DNA from: Prorocentrum cordatum
Taxonomy: Eukaryota; Sar; Dinophyceae; Prorocentrales; Prorocentraceae
Assembly: GCA_963575745.1 (NCBI GenBank)
Contig: CAUYUJ010003547.1
Coordinates: 370,001 to 434,000 of the forward strand
Reading direction: 5' to 3'
Length of the DNA stretch: 64,000 nucleotides
Of this stretch, positions 31,295-42,340 are shown one piece after another. Position 1 is the first letter of the stretch. Each line of letters starts with the position of its first letter. Both the position numbers and the translations under genes were made by a program. The notes below the pieces were generated by a model. It did no database searches. It saw only the letters and a list, made by a program, of their open reading frames with translations, and was not told the DNA's origin.

Positions 31295-32276
31295 TTGGTT
31301 CTCGGCGCCCCTTTGATTTTTTTGGCGCCTTTGTGGTTTTCGGCGCCCCTTCAGTTTCCGGCGTCCCTTTGCTTTTCGGCGCCCCTGAAGTTTTCGGTGC
31401 CTTCATTGTTTTCGGCGCCCTTTTGGTTTTCGGTTCCTCTTCGGATTTCGGCGCCGGTCTGGTTTTCGGTGTGCCAGTTGGTGTTCGGCGCATCACTTGC
31501 TTTGGGCGCCCTTTCTGTTTTCGGTGCCCTTTTTTGGGGGCGCACTTTGGGCTTTTGAAGTCCCGTCTGGTTTTCGGCGCCTCTTCAGTTTTCGGCGCCC
31601 CTTTGGTTTTCGGCGCCTTTTTGGCTTTCGGCGCACCCTTTAGTGTTCGGCGCACCCTTTAAGTTGCGGCGCCCTTTTGGTTTTCGGTTCCTCTTTTGGT
31701 TTGGTGTTCGGCACATCGGTGGTTTTCGGCGCCCCTTTTTTTTTCTGCTGCCCTTTGGAGTGCGGCGCCCCTTCGGTTTTCGGTGCTCATTTGGTTTTCG
31801 GCCCCATTTTGTTTTCGGCGCCCTCTGTCTTTCTCGGCCCCCTTTCGGCATTCGGAGTCCCTCTTGTTTCAGGCGCCTCTTAAGCTATTGGCGCCCTTTT
31901 TGTTGTCGGCGTCCCTTTGGTTTCCGCCTCCATTCTTAGTTTTCGGCGCTCCTTCGTTTTTCGGCGATTCGTTCGGTTGTCGGCGGCCTATTGTGTTTCG
32001 GCGTCCTTTTTGATTTTCGGCACGCCTTTGGTTTTCGGCGCCCTCTTGGTTATATGCGCACCTTTGGGTTTGGGCGCTCCTGTAGTTGTTGGCGCCCCTG
32101 TGGTTCTCGGCGACCCTTCTGTTTTTGACGCCCTTTTGGTTTTCGGAGCCCTTTTGGTTTTTTTGCGCCCCGTTGGTTTTCGGCGTACGTTTCGGCGCCG
32201 CTCTGGTTTTCGGCACCCGTTTCCTTTTCGGCGCCCCTTGGGTTTTCGGCGCAACGTTGGTTTTCGGCGTCTTTTC
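31295..32276. repeat. 18-bp minisatellite (GGTTTTCGGCGCCCCTTT)
   Basis: CGGCGCC landmarks fall at 31303, 31323, 31341, 31359, 31377, 31395 and 31413, an 18-base period, and continue with decay for about 50 units. Because 18 is a multiple of three, all six frames are partly open. The plus strand reads hexapeptides of the FGAPLV type and the minus strand KTKGAP/ENQRGA types. No start, signal or flanking domain favours translation. Confidence 0.9.
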
Positions 32277-32311
32277 TCCACGAAGGCGTCGCCGATGTAC
32301 CGGCGGCGTCA

Positions 32312-32334
32312 CCGACGCATCGTCGATGCGTCGG
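32312..32334. repeat. Perfect 11-bp inverted repeat
   Basis: CCGACGCATCG and CGATGCGTCGG flank a single T. It lies 35 bases after the 18-bp array in a GATGCG-rich stretch. Too tight for an ordinary RNA loop; a dyad binding site or cruciform seed is possible. Confidence 0.7.
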
Positions 32335-32448
32335 CGATGCGGCGCGATCCTCCATTCCCCATCTACTCGAACCCCACCTGGAGGCCTCTATCTTTGCATG
32401 GCGTTGTTGTGCATCTTGGCGCGGTCGATTCGATCCGATTTGTTGGGT

Positions 32449-32845
32449 CTAGATTGATTGATCTTGAGAGTGTATTATTGTTCCTACTCCTGCTCCCGAG
32501 CTGACATGAGCGTGCCCTGTCCAGAAAGCATCGACGTTCGTTCGAGTGCGAAGCTCGACGTAGACACAGCCGAGGGCCAAGGCGGAGTTCGAGGTCAGCA
32601 AGCCGAGTAAGCGCAGTTTCGTGTGGAATCGCTTACCATCGAATTCTTCTGGAGTGACAACAGTGTTGCTCGGGGAGAAGGACGGTGCTGGTGGTGAGCC
32701 AATTGCGGATATGTGCGGCTTCGCAGTCGATAAGTCTTTCCGCGTTCGGGTCAGCATAATCATGTTGTCGGATCGTGAAGGCACGATTTGCTGTGGCGTG
32801 TGCCCCAATTACGCTTTGCCGACTGGGTCATTAGTTGCTTTGTGA
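32449..32845. other. Unique, more AT-balanced stretch; possible exon
   Basis: Both strands have frames: minus 32449-32808 (119 residues) and plus 32621-32845 (74 residues, GVTTVLLGEKDGAGGEPIADMCGF). Base composition is more balanced than the neighbours and no repeat is visible. It could be a fragment of a real gene; strand and function are not decidable. Confidence 0.25.
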
Positions 32846-33061
32846 AGAACTGGTAGGTGCCCCCCCCAATTCAGAGGCGGGCCCTGGCCTTCCCCAGTTC
32901 CCTGGTCCTGGTTTCTTTGTTGCCTTTCTCAGTTTTGTCGGTCTCGCTCCTTGGGTTCCCCCGTCCTTGCTCGGCTCCCCAGTCTGGTTGCTTGTCCTCC
33001 TGTGTTCCCTGGTCTTGTTCGTCACGCTCTCTGGTCTTCCTCCTTGGGTTCCCCAGTCTCT

Positions 33062-33171
33062 GCAATGCGAAGCATTGTTGAGCAATGCCAAGGAATGCCG
33101 AGCAATGCCAAGCACAGCCAAGCAATGCTAAGCAGTGCCGAGCAATGCACAGCACTGCCAAGCAATGCCTT
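33062..33171. repeat. 10-bp minisatellite (GCAATGCCAA)
   Basis: Eleven consecutive decamers of the form GCAATGCCAA/GCAATGCCGA. Before it (32860-33060) is a pyrimidine-rich stretch with a loosely repeated CTTGGGTTCCCC word. Confidence 0.9.
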
Positions 33172-34069
33172 CCTTGCTTGGTTACTCACTCCGGAAGTTT
33201 TCCCCTGATTGGTGTCGCGCCAGGTGCATGATCATGCTTGGCCTCCTGGTGCCAAACTGGAGAGCCAGCAGTAAACTATTAATCGTCGAAACACGAACGC
33301 CCTGGTACAGTCCAGGGGCGCGACAACCCGCACGAATTCGCACGAATGTCGGTTGATGTCGTGGCATCGCCAGTGGCAGCGGTCGCGGCATGAACAGCAG
33401 AACCAGGCAAACCAGGATGAATATGAGGAAGGGGGAGGAGGAGGAGGAGGAGGAGGAGGAGGAGGAGGAGGATAAGTATGAGTAGGGAGGGGTGGGAGAC
33501 GAGGAGGAGGAGGAGGAGGAGGAGGAAGGAGAAAGTGCGTGGGAGGAGCTGGATTTGGAGAAGGAGGAGGAGGAGGAGGAAGAGGAGGCTTCCCCCGCCC
33601 CCAACTCGTTCAGGTCAGCGAGACCTCCCACGCGCCGCGAGTGAACAGCCCCAGCAGCGACTCCTCCTCGAACGCCGACAGGGAGAGGCGCTCTGGGTGG
33701 GAGGGAGCAGGGGCTGAGGAGGCGGAATTCGTCATCGAACCTTGTATCCTGGCATCGCTCGGACATGTGTTTTTTTTATCGGTGAGGACCCTTGAGGACC
33801 ATCCGGGACCATCGAGCAAAACAAGCGCACAAAACCGACAAACGCACGGGGAATGGACGTCCGAGCGACCGCAAGTGTACGTGGTGTTCATCCAGCCTGG
33901 TTTGGCCGCATCTGGCTCAATATGGACTCTTCCGGCCCATGAGCAGCTCCAGAAACCGGCTCAGCTTGTCCAGCTACGGAGCTCTTACCAGTGCCCAGAG
34001 GGACCTCCGAGGGGTTGCCACGTGATACCTAGTGGCCTTCGGTTCATCCGGCCACCGCGCCTCGGCCGT
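33172..34069. other. No supported gene; contains GGA microsatellite
   Basis: GGA runs at about 33425-33475 and 33500-33590 produce Gly/Glu and Ser frames. The rest has a plus frame (33539-34306, 255 residues) without recognisable motif. Confidence 0.4.
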
Positions 34070-35010
34070 GAACAAGGCGCCTCTTGGGGGCTCTTGGAGG
34101 CCTCTTTCGGATGTCATGGGGGCCCTTTCGGGGTCTCGTTCGGTAGCATCGTTGTTGGGCGAGATGCCAAGCTTGCGGACACAAGACAACACGTATTGCT
34201 TCTCCAACGGCCTTTGCTTCTTGGGCAGGTCTTTAGGGCCTCCAAGACGGCCCAAGAGGCCCTGGACAGTCCCGTGGGGCTATTTGAGGACACTTGGAAG
34301 TTATGATCTCCCAACCGCGCTCCTGATGCCTCCAGAGAGGTCATGCGGCAAGCCCCAGGAGCGACCAGAAACGCCCGGGAGCGCCCAACAACTCCGGAAT
34401 TCCGGGATCTGATGCCATCAAAGAATATGCACATAATTCAATACAGGGAGCTCAAAGGGACCACCCCACGCGATCCACTCGATGAGAATCGCGAATCATG
34501 TCTGTTTGGGCAACGCTTTCATTCTCGAGTGAGCGCGGCCCAGTGCAATTTGTTGAAACATTATCGCCTTGGGCTTCCAGCGGCGTCCAAGATGGGCAGA
34601 AATGGAGCCGACTTGCCTGGATACGCTTTAGTGAAGCTGTCTTAGGGGTCATCTTGGAGGTATGTTACGTCTTAGAAGCATCTTGAGGGCATCTTGGGCC
34701 ATCTTGGCCGTCTTAGAATCCGTCTTGGGGCCATCATTGGAGACTTCCTAGGCAGTTTTGGGTCTAACCTGGGTGGAGACGGGGGAGTCTCTTGGGTGTC
34801 TGGGGTGCATCTTGGGCTGTTTTGGGGCTCTCTTGGAGGCGTCTTGGGTTGTCTTCGGGCTATCTTGGAGGCCCCATCTTCGGGTGTCGGAAACCCGAGA
34901 AGGCGAAAACGTGAAAATCAATGATACTATGTTGAACATCAATCAGTTGGGCCTCTTCGGGCCCTCCCGGGGTGCCTCATGGACGTCTTTCGGGCTGTCT
35001 TGAGGCCGTC
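34070..35010 (+). repeat. Degenerate CTTGGAGGC/CATCTTGGG minisatellite
   Basis: Words such as GTCTTGGGG, CATCTTGGAGG and CTCTTGGAGGC recur at intervals of roughly 15 bases, densest at 34640-34880. Related sequence on the same strand lies at 37280-37400 and 54660-55110 and in inverted orientation at 59295-59905. A frame at 34694-34924 is Gly/Leu/Trp-rich purely from the repeat. Confidence 0.6.
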
Positions 35011-35024
35011 TTTGGCGCATCGCA

Positions 35025-35620
35025 TCATGACGACCCTCCCTTGCACGCTGCCAAGTACGCACCACGTCGGCACTTTTGTGAGATCCTGGGAGGTCCAGCG
35101 GAGTGCATTGCTACGCAGCGTAGTACCGCACTCCGTGTAGCAGTGCAGCGTGGCGGAGTGTGATGCTACGCAGCGGGGGATAATGCTATGGCCAGCGTAG
35201 CCTACGCTAGTCCGAATTGATACCACCCCCCTTCGGCGCTGCCCACTGCGCAATCCTGGGCGGTGCCAAATTGTCGCACTTTCGTGAGCTCCTGGAGGTT
35301 GGCGGGGTGCGATGCTACGCGTAACTGAATTACCACTCTCGTCCTTGGGCGCTGCCAAATGCGCAGTCGTCGGTATTTTCGCGAGGTATGGGAGGTCCAA
35401 CAGAGCACTGTCATACGGGCGCCCACGCAATCACTCCCCTCCATGGGGCGCTGCCAACTGCGCAACCGTTTGCACTTCCAGTGACTCGTGCGAGGTCTGT
35501 CGGAGTGCGGTCCTGCGGGGACCTAAAATGGCTATTCTCCTTGGGCGCTGCCACGGGCTCAACGGTTGGCACTTTCGTGAGCCCCTGGAAGGTTCAGCGC
35601 AGCGCAGTCCTCCGCACATC
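35025..35620 (+). repeat. Degenerate tandem repeat of about 100-190 bp, 5 units
   Basis: Five units start near 35035, 35225, 35337, 35438 and 35535. Each carries GGCGCTGCCAA, GCGCA, GGCACTTTCGTGAG, CTCCTGGAGGTC and GGAGTGCGATGCTACGC in order. Identity between units is only about 70-80%. GTAGC/GCTACGC words between units form small inverted repeats. Confidence 0.65.
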
Positions 35621-35985
35621 CAAATTATTGCGAAGGCCTTACGGCTGGCGCCGTCGACCCTGAAGACGACGAAGATGAAAACGAGCGGGGTTAGGAGGAG
35701 GAGGAGGAGGACCATCACTTGGCTGATGAAGGGGGCTGCGGGTTGACCGACCCGACCCTGACCCGAAACCTCGTGGCGCTGAGACACCGATCTTATCCTC
35801 TGCGGCCGAGGCTTCGCCAGAGAGCCGCAGAGACGGCAGAACGCTGCCGACGCTGAAAAGGGCGATGAAGGGCCTTGTCACGGGAGAATGCACCTTCCCC
35901 TTGAAGCGGGTTGCCTCACACGCGTGCAGACACAGCGCCCACACCCACACGCACGTGCACCAGACAGTCAGAATGCCCAGATTCC
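35621..35985. other. No supported gene
   Basis: Short frames in several registers, a brief GGA run (35693-35712) and CACACG words near 35930-35960. It may include the degraded end of the PPR-like array to its right. Confidence 0.35.
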
Positions 35986-35989
35986 AAAA

Positions 35990-36890
35990 CAGTAGGTAAT
36001 GGCATTGGGCTCGTCCTTCTGCGTACCCTTCCTTTAGGGCTCGCACGGAGTGTGGCGACAACGGCCGTCACTGCCCTGCATTCTCGCACGCGCTGCTGCC
36101 AGGGCTGTAGCTATAGTGCTGGGCTCCAGCTTCGCCTCCCACTTCTCGCATGCGTCTAACATCCCCTAGAAATCCTTGCAGGCGACGTCGGGCTGCGACT
36201 TCGCCTCCCACATGCCCAGATTCCCAACAATGTTGATGATGGCATTGGGCTCGTCCTTCTGCGTACCCTTCCTCTTGGGCTGCATTGTCGCACGCGCTGC
36301 TCACTAGGCTGTAACCGTAGATCTCAGGCCCCAGCTTTGCCTCCCACTTATCGCATGCGTATAACGTACCCTGGAAGTCTGTGCAGGCGGTGTCAGGCTG
36401 CGACTTCGCCTCCACAATGCCTTGATCCCATCGAAGTAGGTGATGGCATTGGGCTCGTCCTTCAGCGTTCGTGTCCTCTTGGGATCTCGCGGAGTGTGGC
36501 GAAACCAGCCGCCGCTGCCCTTCATTCTCGCACTCGCTGCTCCTAAGGCAGTAGTTGTAGAACTCGGGCTCCAGCTTCGCCTCCCTCGTCTCGCTCACGC
36601 AGTGCGACATACGGGATGCGTCGACCTTCGACTGAAAAACTTGCCTGGCGACGTCGGGCTGCGACTTCGCCCCCAAAATGCCCTGATCGCCACGCTGTAG
36701 GTGATGGCATTGGGCTCGACCTTCATCTTTGGGCTCCAGCTTCGCTTCCCCCTTTCTCGAACTTGGTTAGAGATGTGTGGGCTGCGTCCAACCTCCACGG
36801 AGAATCGGTGCTGGCGACGGCGAACTGCGACTGAGCTGCCTCAAGGCCTTTATCCTTGCGCTGTAGCTGATGGCGTTTGGCTCGTCCTGC
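35990..36890 (-). pseudogene. Degenerate PPR-like repeat array
   Basis: On the minus strand the phrase DEPNAITY (or a close variant) recurs five times, encoded near 36002, 36239, 36443, 36704 and 36870, with WEAKLEP/WEAKLGP phrases between. Dinoflagellate pentatricopeptide proteins commonly use such phrases in 35-residue helical hairpins that bind organelle RNA. Spacing (166-261 bases) fits about two motifs per repeat, but the phrases fall in different frames and stops intervene, so this is a decayed remnant or a set of frameshifted exons. Confidence 0.5.
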
Positions 36891-37030
36891 GCCGCACAGC
36901 CCCATGCTGCCACTGCTTGCCGTCCGACGACCAAGCGGCGTAGTACTTCGCGAAGTACTGTCGGCCGCTCCAGAGGCGCTTGAAGCCGTGCATCCCGACA
37001 GAGGCCTGGCGGTGTCGGATCCCCATGGCA
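36891..37030 (-). pseudogene. Possible N-terminal extension of PPR-like gene
   Basis: Minus-strand frame reads HRQASVGMHGFKRLWSGRQ, then FAKYYAAWSSDGKQWQHGA directly ahead of the first DEPNAI unit. It looks protein-like and changes to Arg/Pro-rich sequence and a GGA repeat upstream. No family recognised. Confidence 0.3.
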
Positions 37031-37093
37031 CCCCAGCGCGCGCCTGCCGCGCGCCGCCCGGGGGACCCCGGTCGCGCCGACCAACCTCGAGCC

Positions 37094-37165
37094 GGGAGGA
37101 GGAGGAGGAGGAGGAGGAGGAGGAGGAGGAGGAGGAGGAGGAGGAGGAGGAGGAGGAGGAGGAGT
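37094..37165. repeat. GGA microsatellite
   Basis: About 24 GGA units, nearly perfect. It sits ahead of the dispersed repeat at 37335, as another GGA tract does ahead of the second copy at 53597. Confidence 0.95.
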
Positions 37166-37334
37166 GGGGGAACAGCGAGAGGAAGCGAGTAGGAGCAACC
37201 AGTTCTGGAGGCCTCGGCCCTCGACGGAAATGGGAGGGAGAGGGCGGGGGCAAAACCTTTCCGAAAATCAATGAATATGGCCTCTCCGGGCCTTCTTGAG
37301 AGTCCTTTTGAGGCTCTTTTGACCCGTCTGAAGG

Positions 37335-37590
37335 CCCCTTTTGGCCGTCCTTGGGTGTTGTTGGGCTGTCTTATGGGGCTTGGGCCGTCTGGGGGCGCTC
37401 TTGCGGATCCGTCGTGGCGACCCCCCCTCCTCCAGCGCATTTCCAAAGGGCCCCTCTGTAAAAACCGCAAACGGAGGATAGTATTTTGACCCGGGACCCC
37501 CCCCCGGGACCCCCCTTGGGACCCTCCCCCCCCAAGCGGGGAAGGGATCAACGGGAAGGGGCTTCCCTTCGACTCAATGACAACGTTGTT
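37335..37590 (+). repeat. Dispersed repeat, copy 1
   Basis: From CCCCTTTTGGCCGTC through GGGGCTTGGGCCGTCT, GGCGCTCTTGCGGATCCG, CAGCGCAT, TAAAAACCGCA and GGGACCCCCC to GGAAGGGGCTTCC. The same words occur in the same order and strand at 53597-53850, at roughly 80% identity. No coding potential. It begins as an extension of the CTTGGGG-type minisatellite. Confidence 0.7.
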
Positions 37591-39424
37591 AATTTCGCTT
37601 TGGCTGGGTTGCTTCATTTCGCTTTGGCTGGCGCGCTTGAGAGCGAGTGCCCAGGCAACGAGGGGGAGCGGCGACGGACCCAGAAAAAAGACGACGAGTA
37701 CGCACGAGGACAACAATCACGACGAACAACCCATTCCAGACGCCGACAGGGTCGGCGGATTCCCCCGTCCTTGTGTGTTGCCGTCTTATGTTCCTTACGT
37801 TCCTTCGTCGTCGTCGTCGTCGTCGTCGTCGTGGTCTTGCTTCCCTTCCCTGCACACCGTCGTCATGTTCAGAATTGCTTCCAATAGGTTCCACGGACCA
37901 TGGGGCGTGCATCGCCATGATTCCCAAATCATAGCGCGCCATAGGTAACATGGCTTTTTCCCACAGCCATTCCTTTTATTCCTTTTGGCCCGGCCCGTTG
38001 AATTTGCCAGTCGCTGCGCCTGGAAGCTCAGGGCGGTCGCCAGGGGCCCAGCCTGCAGGACTCCAGGGCCCTCTTCGTCCCCGTCCTCATCCCTCCTCCA
38101 TTCCCCCCCCGCCCCCGCCTTGGACCTCTCCTCCCTGCTTCGCTCCTCCCTCTGCTGGGGGACCGAACAGAGGGTGGGACCTGTTCGCCCATCAGTCTTC
38201 TCAGTGACCCGTTTGGGGTCCTCAAGCACCGGCAGCGAGTCGACTCTTACCGATACCGATACCGATACCGCTCCTCCCTCGCCCGAGGGCGTCCGCCGGA
38301 GGCCAGAGATCGACGGGAGACGCCGGCTGTTCTCTGTTGCCCGCGACGCCCTGGGGCACCGGGTCTGCGCTTCCTCGCCATGAAGGAGAAAGGTCCTGAG
38401 GGGAACAGTCAGAAACTGGAACACATACATTACCAGTGGCGGGTTGTTTTTTCCATCCCACGACTTTTTGAGCGTCGGGGACGACGTCGGGGAGGTGTGG
38501 TGTTTTTTTTTTGTTTCGCTTTCCAAGGGGAACAACGAAACATGTAATTATACACCAGGACTCCGTATGCACCTGGATCCGCGTTCCTGTGCGACTTTCA
38601 GCACGGTCGGAACAAAAACGTCAGTGTATAGAGTTCGTATCCCTAAACAGGTCCCAGACTGGGGGTGGGCTCTCCCCAAGATCGGCTCCCCGCCCCGAGC
38701 CATCTCCTTGCGATGCCTGGGCCCGCGGAGAGCTCCAGAGGCCCACAGGGGGGTGCAGAATCCCACGACCTTGTCCCTCCAGGACCCGCTTGCTTCATGC
38801 TACAGTCAAGACGCCGAAAGAAGGAACCGCTTGGGTTCGGAAGGGGCTCGATCTTCCTTAACTTCCTCTGGCGCTGTTCCTCCTGCCCTCCTGGGGCATG
38901 GAGGCGCTCACAGGGCCAAGAAGGGGCTTCGTTCCTTATTTAGCGTTCTTTCATTCAGCGGCCCGACTGTAGTCCAGAGGTTTCGGCGACTTCTCTTCAA
39001 CCGACGTGTGATGGGTTGGTAAAACGATTCGGTTAAACGGAGGCAGTTCGAAACATGGCCAGATTCGTGTGGAGAATTCGCAGAAATTCCAGCGCGAGTC
39101 GAGGGGCAATCGGATTCGTGCAGCGCTCAGCGAGCGAAGTTCCCCCCGCCACGCCCTCCAAGGAAATCGCTTCCCTGGGCGGTGGATTCTGTTCAACCCC
39201 TTTCTCGCACCGATGGTGGCGCGATGATTATGCGCCCCTCCCCCCCGCATTCCCTGACCGGTTCCCCAGGGCCGGCCTGTCATCAGGATTTTTTTCCCAC
39301 GGTCCGAGGGTTCGGCGAGGGCCCCCAGAGGCCGATAGCAGGGACACAAATACCCCCCCCGGCTCAACAAGGGGCGCCTTGGGAACGGGAGGCTTTCACC
39401 GTAAACGGTGGGTTTTCAACCGTA
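37591..39424. other. No supported gene
   Basis: Contains TTCGCTTTGGCTGG twice (37593 and 37617), a CGT microsatellite (37802-37834), GATACC triplets (38250-38270) and several mid-length frames on both strands (for example minus 37795-38535, plus 38444-39022). None shows a domain. Confidence 0.4.
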
Positions 39425-42340
39425 AGCGTAATACCGGACTAATGTACCAGAGTAATGTTCCAGACCAACGCACCAGGCTAATTTCCAGACTGTACCAGAC
39501 TAATGTAAATTAGTCTGGTACATGTGTTTGGTACCGCTAGTCCGGTACGTTAATCTGGCACCGCTCGTCTGGTACGTTCGTCTGGTACCGCTCGTCTGGT
39601 ACCGCTAGTCTGGTACATTAGTCGGGTGCAGGAGTCCGGTACCTGTAGTCTGGTACGTTGGTCTGGAACATTCGCCTGGTACATTGATCTGGTACCGTTA
39701 ATCAGCTACCGCTAGTTTGGTACATTATTCTGGTATCGTTAGTGTGGTACCGCTAGTCTGGTACACCCAGTCTGGTATTTTAGTCTGGTACAGGACTCAG
39801 TTACGTGTAGTCTGGTACCCCTAGTCTGGTACGTTGGTCTGGTACATTTCGTCTGGTACATTAATCTGGTACCGCTAATCTGGTACTTCTAGTCTGGTAT
39901 CGTTAGTCTGGTATCGTTAGTCTGGCACCGCCAGTCCGGCACCGTTAGTCTGGTACGTGAATCTGGTACGTTAGCCTGGTACCGCTAGTCTGGTACCGCT
40001 AGTTTGGTACCGTTGGTCTTGTACGTTCGTCTAGTACCGCTAGCCTGGCACCACTAGTCTGGTACCGCTAGTCTGGTACGTAACTCTAACTCTGGTACCG
40101 CAAGTCTGGTACGTGAGTCTGGTACTGCTAGTCTGGTAGCGCTAGTCTGGTACCTTTAGTCCAGCGCCGCTAGTCTGGCACATTAGTTTGGTACATTTGT
40201 CTGGTAAATTGATCTGGTACCGCTAATCTAGTACATTAGTCTGGTACATTAGTTTGGTACCGCTATTTTGGTATAGTAGTCGGGCGCCGCCAGTTTGTTA
40301 CCGCCAGTATGGTGCTGCTAGTCTAGTACCGCTCGTCTGGTGCCGCTAGTCTGGTACTCTAGTCAGGTTACATTAATCTAGTACATTATTCTGAAACTTC
40401 AGTCTCGTACATTCCCTACCTAGGCTCTGCCTAGAAGGGTTCTTACCCTGTATGCTTAAAGGGCCGGGCAGTGCTCCCCGCCCGGGCGGTTCCTCCAGGA
40501 TCCGCCCCGCGGTTCCCCCAGTCACGTTCCCTTAGCTTAGCGTTGCTCATCTCATCTTAGCTTAGCTCATTCAATATTACCTTAGCTTAGCTTCATCTTA
40601 GCTCAGGTTTGTATGAGCTTAGCTTACCTTCTCTATATCTAGCTTATCTGCCTAGAGGGTTAGCTTAGCTTAGCATAGCGCAGCGCTGCATTAGCATAAC
40701 GTAGCATAGCATACCATAGCCAAGCATATCATATCATAGCAGAGCATAGCGCAGCATAGCATAGCATAGCATATCGCAGCTTAGCATAGCATATCATAGC
40801 ATAACATAGCACAGCATGGCATAGCATATCTTAGAATAACATATAATAGCATAGCGTAGCATAGCATAGCATATCATAGCATGTCATAGCTTAGCATAAC
40901 ATGGCATAGCATATAATAGCAACTAATGCTGCTTTCCTAGGGGCTCCAACTTCTAGGTAGGGTCGCACTGGGGTAATTTGTCTGGTGCATCGGTTTGATA
41001 CGCTCGTCCGCGACTAGCGTACCAGACTAGCGGTACCGGACGAATGCACCAGACTGATGTACCAGATTATAATGTACCAGGGTAACGTACCAGACTAATG
41101 TAACAGGTTGAAGTACCAGACTAGCGGCACCAAACTAGTCTGGTACGTTAGTCTGGCACCTCTCGTCTAGTACGTTAGTCTGGTACGCTAGTCTGGTACA
41201 TTAGTCTGGTACCGCCAGTTTGGTACACTAGTCTGGTACCGATAGTCTGGTACCGGTAGTCTGGTACCGCTTGTACAGAAGGCAGGTACCGATAGTCTGG
41301 TACCGCTAGTGTGGTACGTTGGTCTGGTACATTCGTCTGGTACATTAGTCTGGTACCGCTAGTCTGGTACCGCTAGTCTGGTACATCAGTCTGGTACCGC
41401 TAGTCTGGTACCGCTAGTGTGGCACCGTAGTCTGGTACGTTCGTCTGGTACCGCTCGTCTGGTATTGCCAGTCTGGTACCGCTAGTCTGGTACTGCTAGT
41501 CCGGTATGTCAGTTTGGTCCATTAGTCTGGTACCGGTAGTCTGGTACCGCTAATAGTCTGGTACCGCTAATCTGGTACCGCTAGCCTGGTACATTAGTCT
41601 GGTACATTAGTCTGGTACATTAGCCTGGTACCGCTAGCCTGGTACCGCTAGTCTGGTACCGCTAGTCTGGTACCGCTGGTCTGGTGCATTAGTTTGGTAC
41701 GTTAGTCTGGTACCAGTAGTCTTGTATATCAGTCTGGCACCGCCAGCCTGGTACCGCCAGTCTGGTGCTGCTAGTCTGGTACCGCTAGTCTGCTGCCGCT
41801 AGTCTGGTACATTTGTTTGGTACATTAGTCTGGTACATGAGTCTGGTACATTAGTTTGGTACGTTTGCCTGGTACATTCGTCTGGTACGTTAGTCTGGGA
41901 CAAACGTACCAGAAAAACGGTACCAGACTAATGTACCAGACTGATGTACCAGACGAATGTACCAGACTAACGTACCAGACTCACGTACCAGACTAAGGTA
42001 TCAGACACATGTACCAGACGAATGTATGAGACTAATGTACCAGACCAAAATTCCAGACTAATGTACCAGAACAACGCACCAGACTAACGTACCAGACTCA
42101 CGCACCAGACTAGTGGCGCGTCTGGTACGTTTGTCTGGTACCGCCAGGCTGGTACCGCCAGTCTGGTGCTGCTAGTTTGGTACCGCTAATTTGGTGCTGC
42201 TAGTCTGGAACATTAGTCTTGTACATTAGTCTGGTCCATTAGTTTGGTACATGTGCCTGGTACCTTAGTCTGGTACATATGTCTGGTACATATGTCTGGC
42301 ACATTAGTCTGGTACATTTGTCTGGTACCGCGCGTACGGT
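39425..42340. repeat. GTCTGGTAC minisatellite with strand flips
   Basis: Units of about 10-20 bases built on GTCTGGTAC (A/C/G)nnTTAGT or CGCTA. Most read on the plus strand; three blocks read on the minus strand as GTACCAGAC (39425-39504, about 41018-41135, about 41893-42112). The first switch is a perfect 14-bp inverted repeat around 39505-39508. Interrupted at 40414-40972 by an inserted module. Stops are frequent, so no long frame exists. Confidence 0.9.
40414..40972 (+). mobile_element. TTAGC/CATAG module A with inverted ends
   Basis: Head CCCTACCTAGG (40414-40424) plus CTCTGCCTAGAAGGG; tail TCTAGGTAGGG (40952-40962), an 11-bp inverted repeat with one mismatch, followed by TCGCACTGGG, also present in module B. 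The core is an expanded TTAGC (40525-40640) and CATAG pentamer array (40670-40920). It interrupts the GTCTGGTAC array, so it arrived or expanded later. No ORF; non-autonomous. Confidence 0.55.

Noticed and set aside
36850-37716. A 288-residue minus-strand frame as one gene
   Set aside because: Most of it is a GGA repeat read as poly-Leu and a dispersed repeat; only its last 60 residues look protein-like and are listed with the PPR-like array.
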